Source of the DNA: JAAFHI01 sp039793685
Lineage (GTDB): Bacteria > Acidobacteriota > Blastocatellia > Chloracidobacteriales > Chloracidobacteriaceae
Length of the DNA: 64,000 nt
Assembly: GCA_039793685.1 (NCBI GenBank)
Contig: JBDRAL010000049.1
Coordinates: 62,001 to 126,000 of the forward strand
Direction of reading: 5' to 3'
A program made the translations under genes and the position numbers. Each line of letters opens with the position of its first letter. Positions within the stretch are counted from its first letter, which is position 1. The notes under the pieces are model-generated. The model was not told where the DNA came from. It saw only the letters and a list, made by a program, of their open reading frames with translations, and made no database searches. Positions 44,215-52,426 of the stretch are shown piece by piece.

Positions 44215-45399
44215 CTACTGACAGAACTGATTTGCCTTGAGGGCTTTGGCGGCTTCCCGGCAAGCCTCCGCCGTGGCCTTGAATGCCGCGTCCGCGCCGG
44301 GCGAGTTTCTCGCTTTTTCGAGCAAGTCCTTCCACGCCTTGCGAGTCTGTTCAATCGAACTCTTCATCGTTGCCCGCGCCGCTTCCGGAATGCGCGGGTC
44401 ATCAAGGCATTTTTCATAAAGCCGCAGATATTCATCACATTCGGAAATGCCGACTTCACCGACGGTGGCCAGCGACTCAGGCTCCGCCGATTTCGGCTTG
44501 ACCTCGGCGACGAGCGCACGCGGCGGGGTCAGCCCGGCGACATCCCATACGCGCAGCTTCGGATCGGTTCCGCCGGAAATGAAACTGCTTCCATCAGGCA
44601 TGAACGCCACCACCGCGCCGCTTGCCCCATCGCCCTTCAGGACGCGCACCCGGCGACCGGAGGCAATTTCCCAAATCGAAATTCCCCCGCCACGCTCGGC
44701 GCAGGCCGCCTGCCTCCCGGCCGCGTCGAACGCCAGCACCGAATCCACGTCGAGCGATGAATCGGCCCGACCGAGCGGGATTGTTTCAACCGCCGCATCG
44801 CTTCCGAGCCGCCAGCGGCGGAGTTCGGCCCCGCTCGCCGTCAGAAGCTCCTCGTCGCCGAGAAAAACGACCGCGTTCACATACGCCTGAGCGACCTTGA
44901 AGACCTGCAATGGCTTGCCGGTCGTGGTATCGAGAACGGTCAGTTCGCCGTTCACCGTGCCGAAGGCGGCTTTTTTCCCGTCCCGACTGAAGCCGAACGA
45001 CTGGGCCTTGCTGGTGGCGAGCAGCCGGATGTGTCCACCGTAGCGGGCGGAATCCACTTCATAAGTGAAAAAAGAACCGATCCACGGGCGAGCCGAAGAG
45101 TCCGGGACGAATGCCAACGCAGTCACCGGTTGAAGGATCGGGTCCATCCGGAAGGTTTCCAGTTCACGACCGGCGGCGATGTCCAACAAACGAATCGAAC
45201 GGTTGAAACCAGCGACTGCCGCCAGCCTTCCATCGGGGCTGACCGCGACCGCGCTCACCGAAGAAGCCGCGCTTGAAACAACCGAAACGCTTCTTTTCAT
45301 TGCACTTGCCGGCGGATTTGCCGCCTGAACCACATTGAACCGGGCGCTCGCCCCCATCAGCAGACACACCAACGTCAGAACCGGGAAAAGCCGTTTCAT
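44215..45399 (-). CDS. Secreted WD40-like propeller protein with a C-terminal CX9C helical domain
   Basis: 394 residues with a signal peptide (VVQAANPP). About six or seven degenerate WD40-like blades follow (AVSPDGRLAAVAG, SFGFSRDGKKAAFG, VAFMPDGSSFISGG). From about 320 there is a helical domain with Cys at 321, 331, 380 and 393, giving CX9C and CX12C pairs. This last domain is also the main part of the next gene product. Extracytoplasmic disulfides are likely. The gene and its paralogue end at identical terminators. Confidence 0.82.
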   Translation of the reverse strand: MKRLFPVLTLVCLLMGASARFNVVQAANPPASAMKRSVSVVSSAASSVSAVAVSPDGRLAAVAGFNRSIRLLDIAAGRELETFRMDPILQPVTALAFVPDSSARPWIGSFFTYEVDSARYGGHIRLLATSKAQSFGFSRDGKKAAFGTVNGELTVLDTTTGKPLQVFKVAQAYVNAVVFLGDEELLTASGAELRRWRLGSDAAVETIPLGRADSSLDVDSVLAFDAAGRQAACAERGGGISIWEIASGRRVRVLKGDGASGAVVAFMPDGSSFISGGTDPKLRVWDVAGLTPPRALVAEVKPKSAEPESLATVGEVGISECDEYLRLYEKCLDDPRIPEAARATMKSSIEQTRKAWKDLLEKARNSPGADAAFKATAEACREAAKALKANQFCQ

Positions 45400-45484
45400 T
45401 GCAAACCACCTTTTCGAGAGAAATTCCCGCCGCGCAGCCTAGCAGAAAACCGACGATACCCGGCAAAAACCAAACAGGCAAAAG

Positions 45485-45527
45485 AAAAAGCGACGGACAC
45501 CCGCTGCGGTGTCCGTCGCCGTTTTCT
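45485..45527. terminator. Bidirectional terminator, copy 2
   Basis: The same 12-bp stem and loop as at 44145-44180, flanked by A and T runs. It lies downstream of the small lipoprotein gene. Confidence 0.9.
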
Positions 45528-45553
45528 TCACGACCGCTCGGCCGTTTCGAGTC

Positions 45554-45952
45554 TTACTTGCAGAAGTTGTTGGCCTTGAGGGTTTCGGCGGCCTGCTTGC
45601 AGGCATCGGCCGTGGCCTTCATCGCGGCGTCGGCGCCGGGCGTACCCTTCGCCTTGTCGACGGCATCCTTCCACGCCTTGCGGGACTGTTCGAGCGAAGA
45701 CTTCATCGTCGTCTTGGCGGCGTCCGGAACTTTCGGGTTGTCCAGACACTTCTGGTAGGCCTCAAGGTAGGAATCGCATTCGGCGATGCCGATCTTGGTG
45801 TCGCCACCGGCGGTCGGCGTCGCCGTCTTCGCCGGTTCGGCAGTCTTCGCCGGTTCGGCGGGCTTGGCCGGTTCGGCCGGTTTGTTTTCGTTACAGGCAA
45901 CCGAGAAACCGACCGCGGCGGCCAGGGAAAGGGTCAACAAAACTTTTTTCAT
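45554..45952 (-). CDS. Small lipoprotein with a CX9C helical domain
   Basis: 132 residues. The lipobox (GFSVAC) places the lipidated Cys at 20. A repetitive linker of PAEPAK/TAEPAK units spans about 25-47, then a helical domain with Cys at 59, 69, 118 and 131. CX9C plus CX12C spacing is the same as in the propeller protein downstream. Two antiparallel helices joined by disulfides are likely. The function is unknown; similar small lipoproteins occur in Acidobacteriota. Confidence 0.82.
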   Translation of the reverse strand: MKKVLLTLSLAAAVGFSVACNENKPAEPAKPAEPAKTAEPAKTATPTAGGDTKIGIAECDSYLEAYQKCLDNPKVPDAAKTTMKSSLEQSRKAWKDAVDKAKGTPGADAAMKATADACKQAAETLKANNFCK

Positions 45953-46188
45953 ATCGTCTCCTTGGGGTGACTCGAACTACCCCGACGCGGGGGTGCGGTA
46001 CGGAGGAGCGCGTCGTTGTCGTTCTGAAATGGAAAATTAAAAACTTGCGCGGTGATACAAGCATCTTTTTCGGACCGAAATCAACCATCACTTTTTCCAT
46101 TCGCGCACCCGAATTTTCCCGCTTCCAAAGACTTCGACGGAGGCCGCGAAATCCCGGTTTGACCCTGCTCCCGCCGGGACATAGATTC
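45953..46188. other. Upstream region of the lipoprotein gene
   Basis: No gene is supported. A purine-rich site (AAGGAG on the minus strand, at about 45959-45964) precedes the lipoprotein start. The rest has no clear structure. The divergent gap continues to 46554 with repeat elements. Confidence 0.4.
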
Positions 46189-46550
46189 GACGTAGGCGAT
46201 TTTTGATTGAAGATTGAAGATTGAAGATTTTCGATTCGGCGAGCGAAGGGCGGCCCCAAACGCCACCAGCCCCCAAACGCGCCGAGAAAACGCTCAAGAC
46301 GCCGACCAGGATCGAAAATCTTCAATCGAAAATCTTCAATCACAGGTCTTCAGACGTAGGCGATTTTTGATTGAAGATTGAAGATTGAAGATTTTCGATT
46401 CGGCGAGTGAAGGGTGGCCCCAAACGCGACCGGCCTCAAAACGCTCCAGGAAAATGCACCAGGCGCCGACCAGGATCGAAAATCTTCAATCGAAAATCTT
46501 CAATCTTCAATCACACGTCTTCAATCGAAAATCTTCAATCGAAAATCCAC
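46189..46550. repeat. Tandemly duplicated inverted GATTGAA element
   Basis: The unit GACGTAGGCGATTTTTGATTG starts at 46189 and again at 46353, a 164-bp period (quoted here as GACGTAGGCGAT). Each unit has a left arm of GATTGAA heptamers, an 85-95 bp spacer, and a right arm of CTTCAAT heptamers. The spacers are similar but diverged. An additional right-arm block runs to about 46550, just before the chelatase start. Confidence 0.9.
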
Positions 46551-46554
46551 CACC

Positions 46555-48420
46555 GTGACCGTTCCTTTTTCCTCCACCCTGCCCTTCGCGGCGGTCGTCG
46601 GGCATCCGACCGTCAAACGCGCGCTCCTGCTGCTCGCCATTGAGCCGCGCCTGCGCGGAATCGCCTTCGCCGCGCCCATCGGCAGCGCGAAATCGACGCT
46701 CGCGCGGTCGTTCGCCGACCTCGTCTCCGACGCGACCGGGGCCAAACGCGCGCCGTTCTTCGTTTTGCCGTCGAACGTCAGCGAGGACCGGCTGTTCGGC
46801 GGCATCGACATCGAATCGGCCGTCACAAGCGGCGCGCGCCGGTTTCAAACCGGGCTGCTCGCGCAGGCCGACGGCGGGTTCGTCTTCGCCGACAACCTCA
46901 ACCTGCTGCCGAGCCACGTCGAAAACGCCCTGCTTTCCTGTCTGTCGGATGGACGCCTGCGCGTCGAACGCGACGGCATCTCGCTTGAACAATCGGCGGA
47001 TTTCTCGCTCATCGCGGCCTTCAACCCGGAGGACGGCGGCGTCCGGTGGCACGTTCTCGACCGGCTCGGGCTGATTGTGGCCGCGCCGCGGCGTCCGGAA
47101 TTTGAAACGCGCCAACAGGTACTTGAAACCGTCTACGCCTTCGAACGCGACCCCGGTGCGTTTCATACGCTCTACGCCGATGAAACCGCCGCGCTGCGAA
47201 ATCTCGTCCTCGGCGCGAAAAAGCGGCTGCCGCAGGTACAAATCGACCCGGAATTTTTAAGGAAGTTCTGCGAACGCGCCGTCGAACTCGCCATTCCCGG
47301 CCATCGCGGCGAACTGTTCGCCTCGCTCTGCGCCCGCGCCAACGCCGCGCTCGAAGGCCGCGTCGAGGTCAACGAGGACGATTTCAAAATCGCCGATTTC
47401 TTCATTCTGCTGCCGCGCGCGACGCAGCTTCCCGCGCCGCCCGAGGAACAGCCCGAACCGCCCCCGCCGCCCGAACAATCCGACGAAGACAACGACGAAC
47501 CGCCGCCCCCGCCGCCGGACGACCTCGAAGACCTCGCGCTCGTTTTCGACACGGAAGACGCGCTGCTGGAGTTCGATTTCGATGTTTTTAGTAAAAAGGT
47601 CCGGATCGGGCGCTACGGCAAGCGCTCGGAGCAGGAAAATTTCCGTTCGGGACGTCACGTCCGCTCGGTCGCGGGCGACATCGCGCAGGGCCGCGTCGCC
47701 GTCGAGGCCACGCTCCGGCAGGCCGCGCCGCACCAGCGGTCGCGCCGCAACGCGCGTCCCGATGCTGGCAGCGGGCGGATTCTACTGACGAAAGACGACG
47801 TCCGCCTGAAGAAATTCCGCCAGCGGACCGGCGCGCTGCTCGTGTTCATCGTGGACGCCTCGGGTAGCATGGCCGTCAACCGGATGGGACAGGCGAAGGG
47901 CGCGGTGGTCGAACTTTTACGACAGTCCTACGTCAGCCGCGACAAGGTGGCCATGATCGGCTGCTACGGCAACGAAAGCCGGGTGCTGCTTTCCGCCACC
48001 CAGAGCGTCGAAGCCGCCAAACGGCAACTTGAAAAACTTCCGACGGGGGGCGGCACGCCGCTCAACGACGCCATGCGCCGGGCGCACGTTCTGATTGACG
48101 AAGTCCGCCGCGCCGGGACCTATTCCGAATCGCTCGTGGTGATTTTGAGCGACGGACGCGGCAACGTTCTCGCCCGCCCTGACGAAACCGTCACTAACAA
48201 GGCCGAGCAGCAGGCGGCGATTAAAAAGGAACTGGAAGACCTCGCGCGGGTGTACGCAGCGGCGGGCGTGAAAACCGTCGTCATCGACACCCAGAACAAG
48301 TTCGTTTCCGGCGGCGAAGCCAAAAACCTCGCCGAACTGTTCCAGGGACGCTACATCTACCTCCCGCGCCTCACCGCCGGACAGATCGCCGGCGCGGTGA
48401 AGAACGAGTTGAGCCGGTAA
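46555..48420 (+). CDS. Magnesium/cobalt chelatase-type subunit (ChlD/BchD-like), AAA plus VWA
   Basis: 621 residues from a GTG at 46555. A longer frame from 46414 would be encoded by repeat DNA. It has an AAA+ domain with a weakened P-loop (G43-S-A-K-S-T in place of GKST), an acidic Pro-rich hinge (PPPPPEQSDEDNDEPP type) and a VWA domain with MIDAS DASGSM at D434. The weak P-loop and added VWA are what the D subunit has. The H/I/D chelatase inserts Mg into protoporphyrin or Co into corrins. CobT lies 2.4 kb away, so cobalamin synthesis is one option. Confidence 0.85.
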   Translation: MTVPFSSTLPFAAVVGHPTVKRALLLLAIEPRLRGIAFAAPIGSAKSTLARSFADLVSDATGAKRAPFFVLPSNVSEDRLFGGIDIESAVTSGARRFQTGLLAQADGGFVFADNLNLLPSHVENALLSCLSDGRLRVERDGISLEQSADFSLIAAFNPEDGGVRWHVLDRLGLIVAAPRRPEFETRQQVLETVYAFERDPGAFHTLYADETAALRNLVLGAKKRLPQVQIDPEFLRKFCERAVELAIPGHRGELFASLCARANAALEGRVEVNEDDFKIADFFILLPRATQLPAPPEEQPEPPPPPEQSDEDNDEPPPPPPDDLEDLALVFDTEDALLEFDFDVFSKKVRIGRYGKRSEQENFRSGRHVRSVAGDIAQGRVAVEATLRQAAPHQRSRRNARPDAGSGRILLTKDDVRLKKFRQRTGALLVFIVDASGSMAVNRMGQAKGAVVELLRQSYVSRDKVAMIGCYGNESRVLLSATQSVEAAKRQLEKLPTGGGTPLNDAMRRAHVLIDEVRRAGTYSESLVVILSDGRGNVLARPDETVTNKAEQQAAIKKELEDLARVYAAAGVKTVVIDTQNKFVSGGEAKNLAELFQGRYIYLPRLTAGQIAGAVKNELSR

Positions 48421-48460
48421 CAGCAGTTAGTAGTTAGCAGTTAGCGGTTAGCGGTTGAAA
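48419..48460 (+). repeat. GTTAGCA heptamer array
   Basis: About five copies of a TTAGCAG/TTAGCGG-type heptamer start directly after the chelatase stop. No inverted partner was found nearby. Confidence 0.8.
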
Positions 48461-48715
48461 CGGTTTCCAGAAAATCGAGCGGTTTGCGTTTGTGTGCGAC
48501 CAACTGAAGTTGATAGCCCACGGCCGGACCGCAGGGAGGCCGTGGGAAAAGAATGATGCGTGGAATCGCATTTTTCCCGGCGCGAGGCGATGGGATTTGA
48601 AAATGATCCCCGCGCGGATGCCGGAGATCCCTATAATATTAAGGATCGCGCGCGTACGATGCGATTTGCCCGAAAGTTTCCACAATCGGAGCGATTCCGC
48701 CGGACGGATTGAACG
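48461..48715. other. Intergenic region with one hairpin
   Basis: CCCACGGCC pairs with GGCCGTGGG at about 48518-48544, followed by four A residues, a weak terminator candidate. Nothing else could be supported. Confidence 0.4.
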
Positions 48716-49099
48716 ATGAATGACCGTCCAAAAAACCGAATGAAGGACGCCGGAATGGCCGCGCTTTTCGGGCTGGCCATCATCGTGGCCGGCTTCATCC
48801 CGCCGCTCGGCGTTCTTCTGTTTCCGGGGCTGCTTCCCACGCTGATCTTTTTCCCCACGGGAATTCACAGCAACCACGCCGAGTTGTTCATTCCGGTCCT
48901 TCTCATCCTCAACTTTCTGATCTGGAGCGGGCTGACCTTCGCCCTGGTTCGCCTCGCCAGACGAATCATCCACTGGAAAAAAGGCCCGCCCGCCGAAGTC
49001 ACGTTCACGCGCCTGCCCGCCGGACCTGCGACGCCGTCAGAATTTCCCTTGCCCGATTCACGATCTCCGTCCCGGCTTTTTCGGGCGAACCGGCGTTGA
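48716..49099 (+). CDS. Small membrane protein of unknown function
   Basis: 127 residues with two hydrophobic helices (about 13-48 and 59-82), KK-rich junctions and a Pro-rich tail. The predicted 3' end overlaps the 3' end of the convergent DJ-1/PfpI gene by 95 bp, so the tail may be spurious or the overlap real. It has no recognised family. Coding is suggested by membrane-like composition rather than by conserved motifs. Confidence 0.45.
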   Translation: MNDRPKNRMKDAGMAALFGLAIIVAGFIPPLGVLLFPGLLPTLIFFPTGIHSNHAELFIPVLLILNFLIWSGLTFALVRLARRIIHWKKGPPAEVTFTRLPAGPATPSEFPLPDSRSPSRLFRANRR

Positions 49100-49667
49100 A
49101 GGGCGGGGCCGGGTCGTACTCGATCATCAACTGCATCACTTTCGCCCGGTCCTCGCCGGCTTCCATCCCGACCAGTTCGAGGCCCATGTCGATGCCCGCC
49201 GACACGCCCGCCGCCGTCACGACTTTGCCGTGCCGGACGAACCGCTTCGAAACCGGTTTTGCGCCGAAATCGGCCAGAATCGGCAACGCGCTCCAGTGCG
49301 TCGTGGCTTCCATGCCGTCCAGTACGCCCGCGCCCGCCAGAATCAACGATCCGGTGCAGACCGAGGTCGTCCAGCGGGTGGTGTCGTGAACGCGCTTCAC
49401 CCACGCGAGCACTTCCCGGTCGTCGAGTTGCGGCAGCGAATTTCCGCCGGGAATGAGGAGAATGTCGGCTTCGCTGACTTCCGAAATCGAAAAATCGGCG
49501 TGGAGGGTCAGAAAGCCGGAATCCGTTTCAATCGGCCCGGCCTGCTTGGCCACGAACCGGATGCGGGCGTTCGGGATGGCGCGCAGCACTTCATACGGCC
49601 CGATGGCGTCCAGAGCGGTCATTCCCGGATATAAAAAGATGACGATGTCGTAGATTTTAAGCGTCAT
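49005..49667 (-). CDS. DJ-1/PfpI family protein
   Basis: 220 residues. Flavodoxin-like DJ-1/PfpI fold with the nucleophile elbow SVCTGSLILAGAGVLDG and an acidic residue at the usual early place (PYEVLRAI). It resembles isonitrile hydratase and ThiJ-like proteins, but the reaction cannot be decided here. Its start overlaps the stop of the GlxA-type regulator gene upstream (TAATG), so the two are coupled. Confidence 0.9.
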   Translation of the reverse strand: MTLKIYDIVIFLYPGMTALDAIGPYEVLRAIPNARIRFVAKQAGPIETDSGFLTLHADFSISEVSEADILLIPGGNSLPQLDDREVLAWVKRVHDTTRWTTSVCTGSLILAGAGVLDGMEATTHWSALPILADFGAKPVSKRFVRHGKVVTAAGVSAGIDMGLELVGMEAGEDRAKVMQLMIEYDPAPPFNAGSPEKAGTEIVNRAREILTASQVRRAGA

Positions 49668-50713
49668 TACGCGGAAACCCTTTCAAATGCGGACGATGTG
49701 GAAAGCGCCGCGTAGGACTGGAACCGCTTGCGGTAGTCCTGCGGCGAAACATGAAGAATGCGTTGAAACGCGCCGCGCATGGCTTCGGTCGTCCCGAAAC
49801 CGCACTCGGCGGCGATGCGTTCGACGGTCTGGTCGGATTCTTCGAGCCGCCGCCGGGCCGCTTCCACCCGCAGGTTCATCACGAACCGCGCCGGGGTCGT
49901 GCCGGTCTGCCGGGCGAACACCCGCGCGAAGTTGCGCGGACTCATCCCGACCCGGTCAGCCAGAAATTCGACCGTCAGCGGTTCTTCGAGATGTTCGAGA
50001 ATCCAGCCGTGAAGTTTGCGAAGGGGCGCGAGTTCGGCGAACTGCTGCGACAAGGCGACGCTGAACTGCGACTGGCCGCCCGGACGCCGCAAAAACACGA
50101 CGAGGTTGCGGGCCACGTCGAGCGCGAGTTCCGCGCCGAGGTCTTCCTCGACCAGCGCCAGCGCGAGGTCGATGCCCGCCGTCACGCCCGCCGAGGTGTA
50201 AACGTGGCCATCCCGGACGAAAATCGGGTCGGGATCGAATTCCACCTTCGGAAAATGTCCCGCAATCTGTTCGCACCAGCGCCAGTGGGTCGTGGCGCGG
50301 CGACCGTCGAGGAAACCGGTGGCGGCGAGAATCACCGCTCCGGCGCAGACCGAGCCGAGCCGCCGGACGTCCTTTCCGGCCGTTTTCACCCAGTTCAGGT
50401 AGTCGCGATGCTCGCGCAGCCGCGCCACGCCGAAACCTCCGGTAAACAGCAGCGTATCGATCTGGCCGGAAACTTCCGAAAAATGCCGGTGCGCGTTGAG
50501 GCTCACGCCGCAGACGCAGGTCACGACCCGGTCGGGCGCGACGGAAATCAGTTCCGTTCGGTAGGCGTCGCGCCCGCCGGAGCGTTCCTTGAAAAACCGG
50601 TTCGCCGTGTCGAACACCGACAGCGGCCCGGCCAGATCGAGAATTTCGGATTCGCCCATCGCGACGATGGCAATCCGGCGAACACCAGTGAAGGAAAGTA
50701 CCTTTTCAGCCAT
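49667..50713 (-). CDS. GlxA-type AraC-family transcriptional regulator with DJ-1 domain
   Basis: 348 residues. The N-terminal DJ-1/PfpI-like domain has the elbow SVCAGAVILAATGFLDG. The C-terminal AraC helix-turn-helix pair (about 235-340) contains SPRNFARVFARQTG and ECGFGTTEAMRGAFQ. It is probably a DNA-binding regulator sensing a small ligand through the DJ-1 domain. It lies in an operon with a stand-alone DJ-1 protein, its likely target. Confidence 0.92.
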   Translation of the reverse strand: MAEKVLSFTGVRRIAIVAMGESEILDLAGPLSVFDTANRFFKERSGGRDAYRTELISVAPDRVVTCVCGVSLNAHRHFSEVSGQIDTLLFTGGFGVARLREHRDYLNWVKTAGKDVRRLGSVCAGAVILAATGFLDGRRATTHWRWCEQIAGHFPKVEFDPDPIFVRDGHVYTSAGVTAGIDLALALVEEDLGAELALDVARNLVVFLRRPGGQSQFSVALSQQFAELAPLRKLHGWILEHLEEPLTVEFLADRVGMSPRNFARVFARQTGTTPARFVMNLRVEAARRRLEESDQTVERIAAECGFGTTEAMRGAFQRILHVSPQDYRKRFQSYAALSTSSAFERVSA

Positions 50714-50779
50714 GCCGCGATGCTAGACAGCCCACCGCAATGGCACAATGCCGTTTATCCCAAGATTTCCGCCAACTTC

Positions 50780-50847
50780 ATCCGTGGAATCCGTGTAATC
50801 TGTGGCGATGAAAAAGAGAGCCACGGATTACACAAATTACACAGACG
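50780..50847. repeat. Inverted repeat around the cobT start
   Basis: Left 50780-50807 (TCCGTGGAATCCGTGTAATC type) and right 50820-50847 (GATTACACAAATTACACAG type) are reverse complements with only 12 nt between. The cobT ATG at 50808 lies in that loop, and the right arm encodes residues DYTNYTDA. Confidence 0.8.
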
Positions 50848-51878
50848 CAATTTCCGCGCCGTCGCCGGAATGGCGCGACCGCGCCGCCGCTCGCCAGAAC
50901 GAACTCGTAAAGCCGCGCGGCAGTCTCGGCAAACTTGAAACCCTTTCGATTCAAATCGCCGCGATTCAGGAAACCGACCGTCCGACGGCATCGCCGAGCG
51001 CGGTGACGGTGTTTTGCGCCGATCACGGCGTCTGCGCCGAGGGCGTCAACGCCTACCCGGCGGACATCACCTGGATGCACACGTTCAACTTTTTGAACGG
51101 CGGCGCGGCCGTCAACGCGCTCGCGGCGGTCGCGGGGGCCGAACTGACCGTGGTGGACGTCGGCATCGCGAAGGATTTCGAAAACGCGCCGGGCCTCATC
51201 GGCCGGAAAGTTCGTCCGGGGACGCGCAATTTCGCCAATGAACCCGCGATGACCAGCGAGGAAGTACAAAAAGCCCTGTCGGTCGGCGTCGAAATCGTGG
51301 AAATGCTGGTTGAAAAAGGGGTTCGCGTCATCGCCATCGGTGAAATGGGTATCGGCAACACGACTTCGGCGGCGGCGATCACGGCGGTTCTGACCGGCGC
51401 GGACGTAGCCGCCGTGACCGGAGCCGGCAGCGGACTCGACGACGCGGGCATCCTGAAGAAGGCCGCCGTCATCGCACGCGCACTTGAAAAACATCAGCCG
51501 AATCCGTCCGACCCGTTCGACATTCTCGAAAAGGTCGGTGGACTTGAAATTGCCGCGATGTGCGGAGCGTTTCTGGCCTGCGCCGCGAAACGGGTGGTCG
51601 CCGTCGCCGACGGGTACATTTCATCGGTCGCCGCCGCGCTGGCCGTCCGGTTCGCACCCGCCGCGAAGGAATACATCGTTTTCGCCCACCTTTCCGGCGA
51701 AGGCGGTCATCGCGTATTGTGCGAGTCATTCGGATTCGAACCGCTGCTCGATCTAGGCATGCGTCTCGGCGAAACCAGCGGCGCGGCCCTTGCCCTACCG
51801 CTCCTGTCAGCCGCCTGCGAGACGCTGTCCGGTATGAAAACCTTTTCGGAAATGGCGGCTGGAGCAGTTAGTAGTTAG
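50808..51878 (+). CDS. cobT: Nicotinate-nucleotide-dimethylbenzimidazole phosphoribosyltransferase
   Basis: 356 residues, typical CobT length. It transfers phosphoribose from nicotinate mononucleotide to the lower ligand base of cobalamin. Motifs: KPRGSLGKLE, FCADHGVCAEGVNAYP, GEMGIGNTTSAAA, and the catalytic-Glu region LGMRLGETSGA. Its ATG is inside an inverted repeat that could hide the ribosome-binding site. Its last residues (AVSS) and TAG stop come from a heptamer array. No other cob genes are adjacent. Confidence 0.95.
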   Translation: MKKRATDYTNYTDAISAPSPEWRDRAAARQNELVKPRGSLGKLETLSIQIAAIQETDRPTASPSAVTVFCADHGVCAEGVNAYPADITWMHTFNFLNGGAAVNALAAVAGAELTVVDVGIAKDFENAPGLIGRKVRPGTRNFANEPAMTSEEVQKALSVGVEIVEMLVEKGVRVIAIGEMGIGNTTSAAAITAVLTGADVAAVTGAGSGLDDAGILKKAAVIARALEKHQPNPSDPFDILEKVGGLEIAAMCGAFLACAAKRVVAVADGYISSVAAALAVRFAPAAKEYIVFAHLSGEGGHRVLCESFGFEPLLDLGMRLGETSGAALALPLLSAACETLSGMKTFSEMAAGAVSS

Positions 51879-52426
51879 TAGTCAGCAGTTAGTAGTTAGT
51901 AGTTAGTAAGTCTTTAAAGCCTGTGAAAAGAAGGATTTAGACACGACTTCGCTTTTTTGGCCCGGAAATTGCTTCTTGAATTTTGGTTTCTTCTTGAAAC
52001 GTACATTCAGAATTGAGGAGCAAATTGAATGAGGGTTCGGTCCTACAAAGATCTGATTGCCTGGCAAAAAGCGGTTGATTTGGCGGTCGCCATTTACGGT
52101 GTAACGAAAAGCTTTCCACGGGAGGAAACATTCGGCCTCGCTTCGCAACTTCGTCGGGCGGCAGTGTCAATACCGTCGAATATCGCCGAGGGGCATTCAA
52201 GAAATTCGACGAGGGAATTCACCCACTTTCTGGCAATTGCCCTTGGCTCGCTGAATGAAGCCGAAACGCAACTTCTCATTGCCCAAAAACTTGGCTATCT
52301 CAAAGCGGACACCATTGATATTCTTTTTCAACAGTCCACCGAGATGAGTAAAATCCTTCACGGTCTCACCGCTTCCCTCAAATAAAGCGATTCACTAACT
52401 GCTGACTGCTGACCACTAACTGCTCC
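51862..52426. repeat. Inverted pair of GTTAGTAG-type arrays flanking a gene
   Basis: The left arm 51862-51910 has about six TTAGTAG/TCAGCAG copies. The right arm 52391-52426 has CTAACTG/CTGACTG copies in the reverse sense. Between them lies the four-helix-bundle gene, so this pair encloses coding DNA. Confidence 0.85.
52029..52385 (+). CDS. Four-helix-bundle protein (S23/23S rRNA intervening-sequence protein family)
   Basis: 118 residues. YKDLIAWQKAVDLAVAIY, SFPREETFGLASQLRRAAVSIPSNIAEG (given here as SFPREE and AAVSIPSNIAEG) and the helix ending KLGYL are the family hallmarks. The protein was first noted in intervening sequences of 23S rRNA genes, but free-standing copies are common. The function is unknown. 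Base composition is lower in G+C than its neighbours, and the gene is framed by inverted heptamer arrays, so capture or mobility is possible. Confidence 0.9.
   Translation: MRVRSYKDLIAWQKAVDLAVAIYGVTKSFPREETFGLASQLRRAAVSIPSNIAEGHSRNSTREFTHFLAIALGSLNEAETQLLIAQKLGYLKADTIDILFQQSTEMSKILHGLTASLK

Noticed and set aside
44145..45527. Insertion-sequence ends from the two identical hairpins
   Set aside because: The DNA between them is a secreted propeller gene; each hairpin sits at a gene end like a terminator, and no transposase is present.
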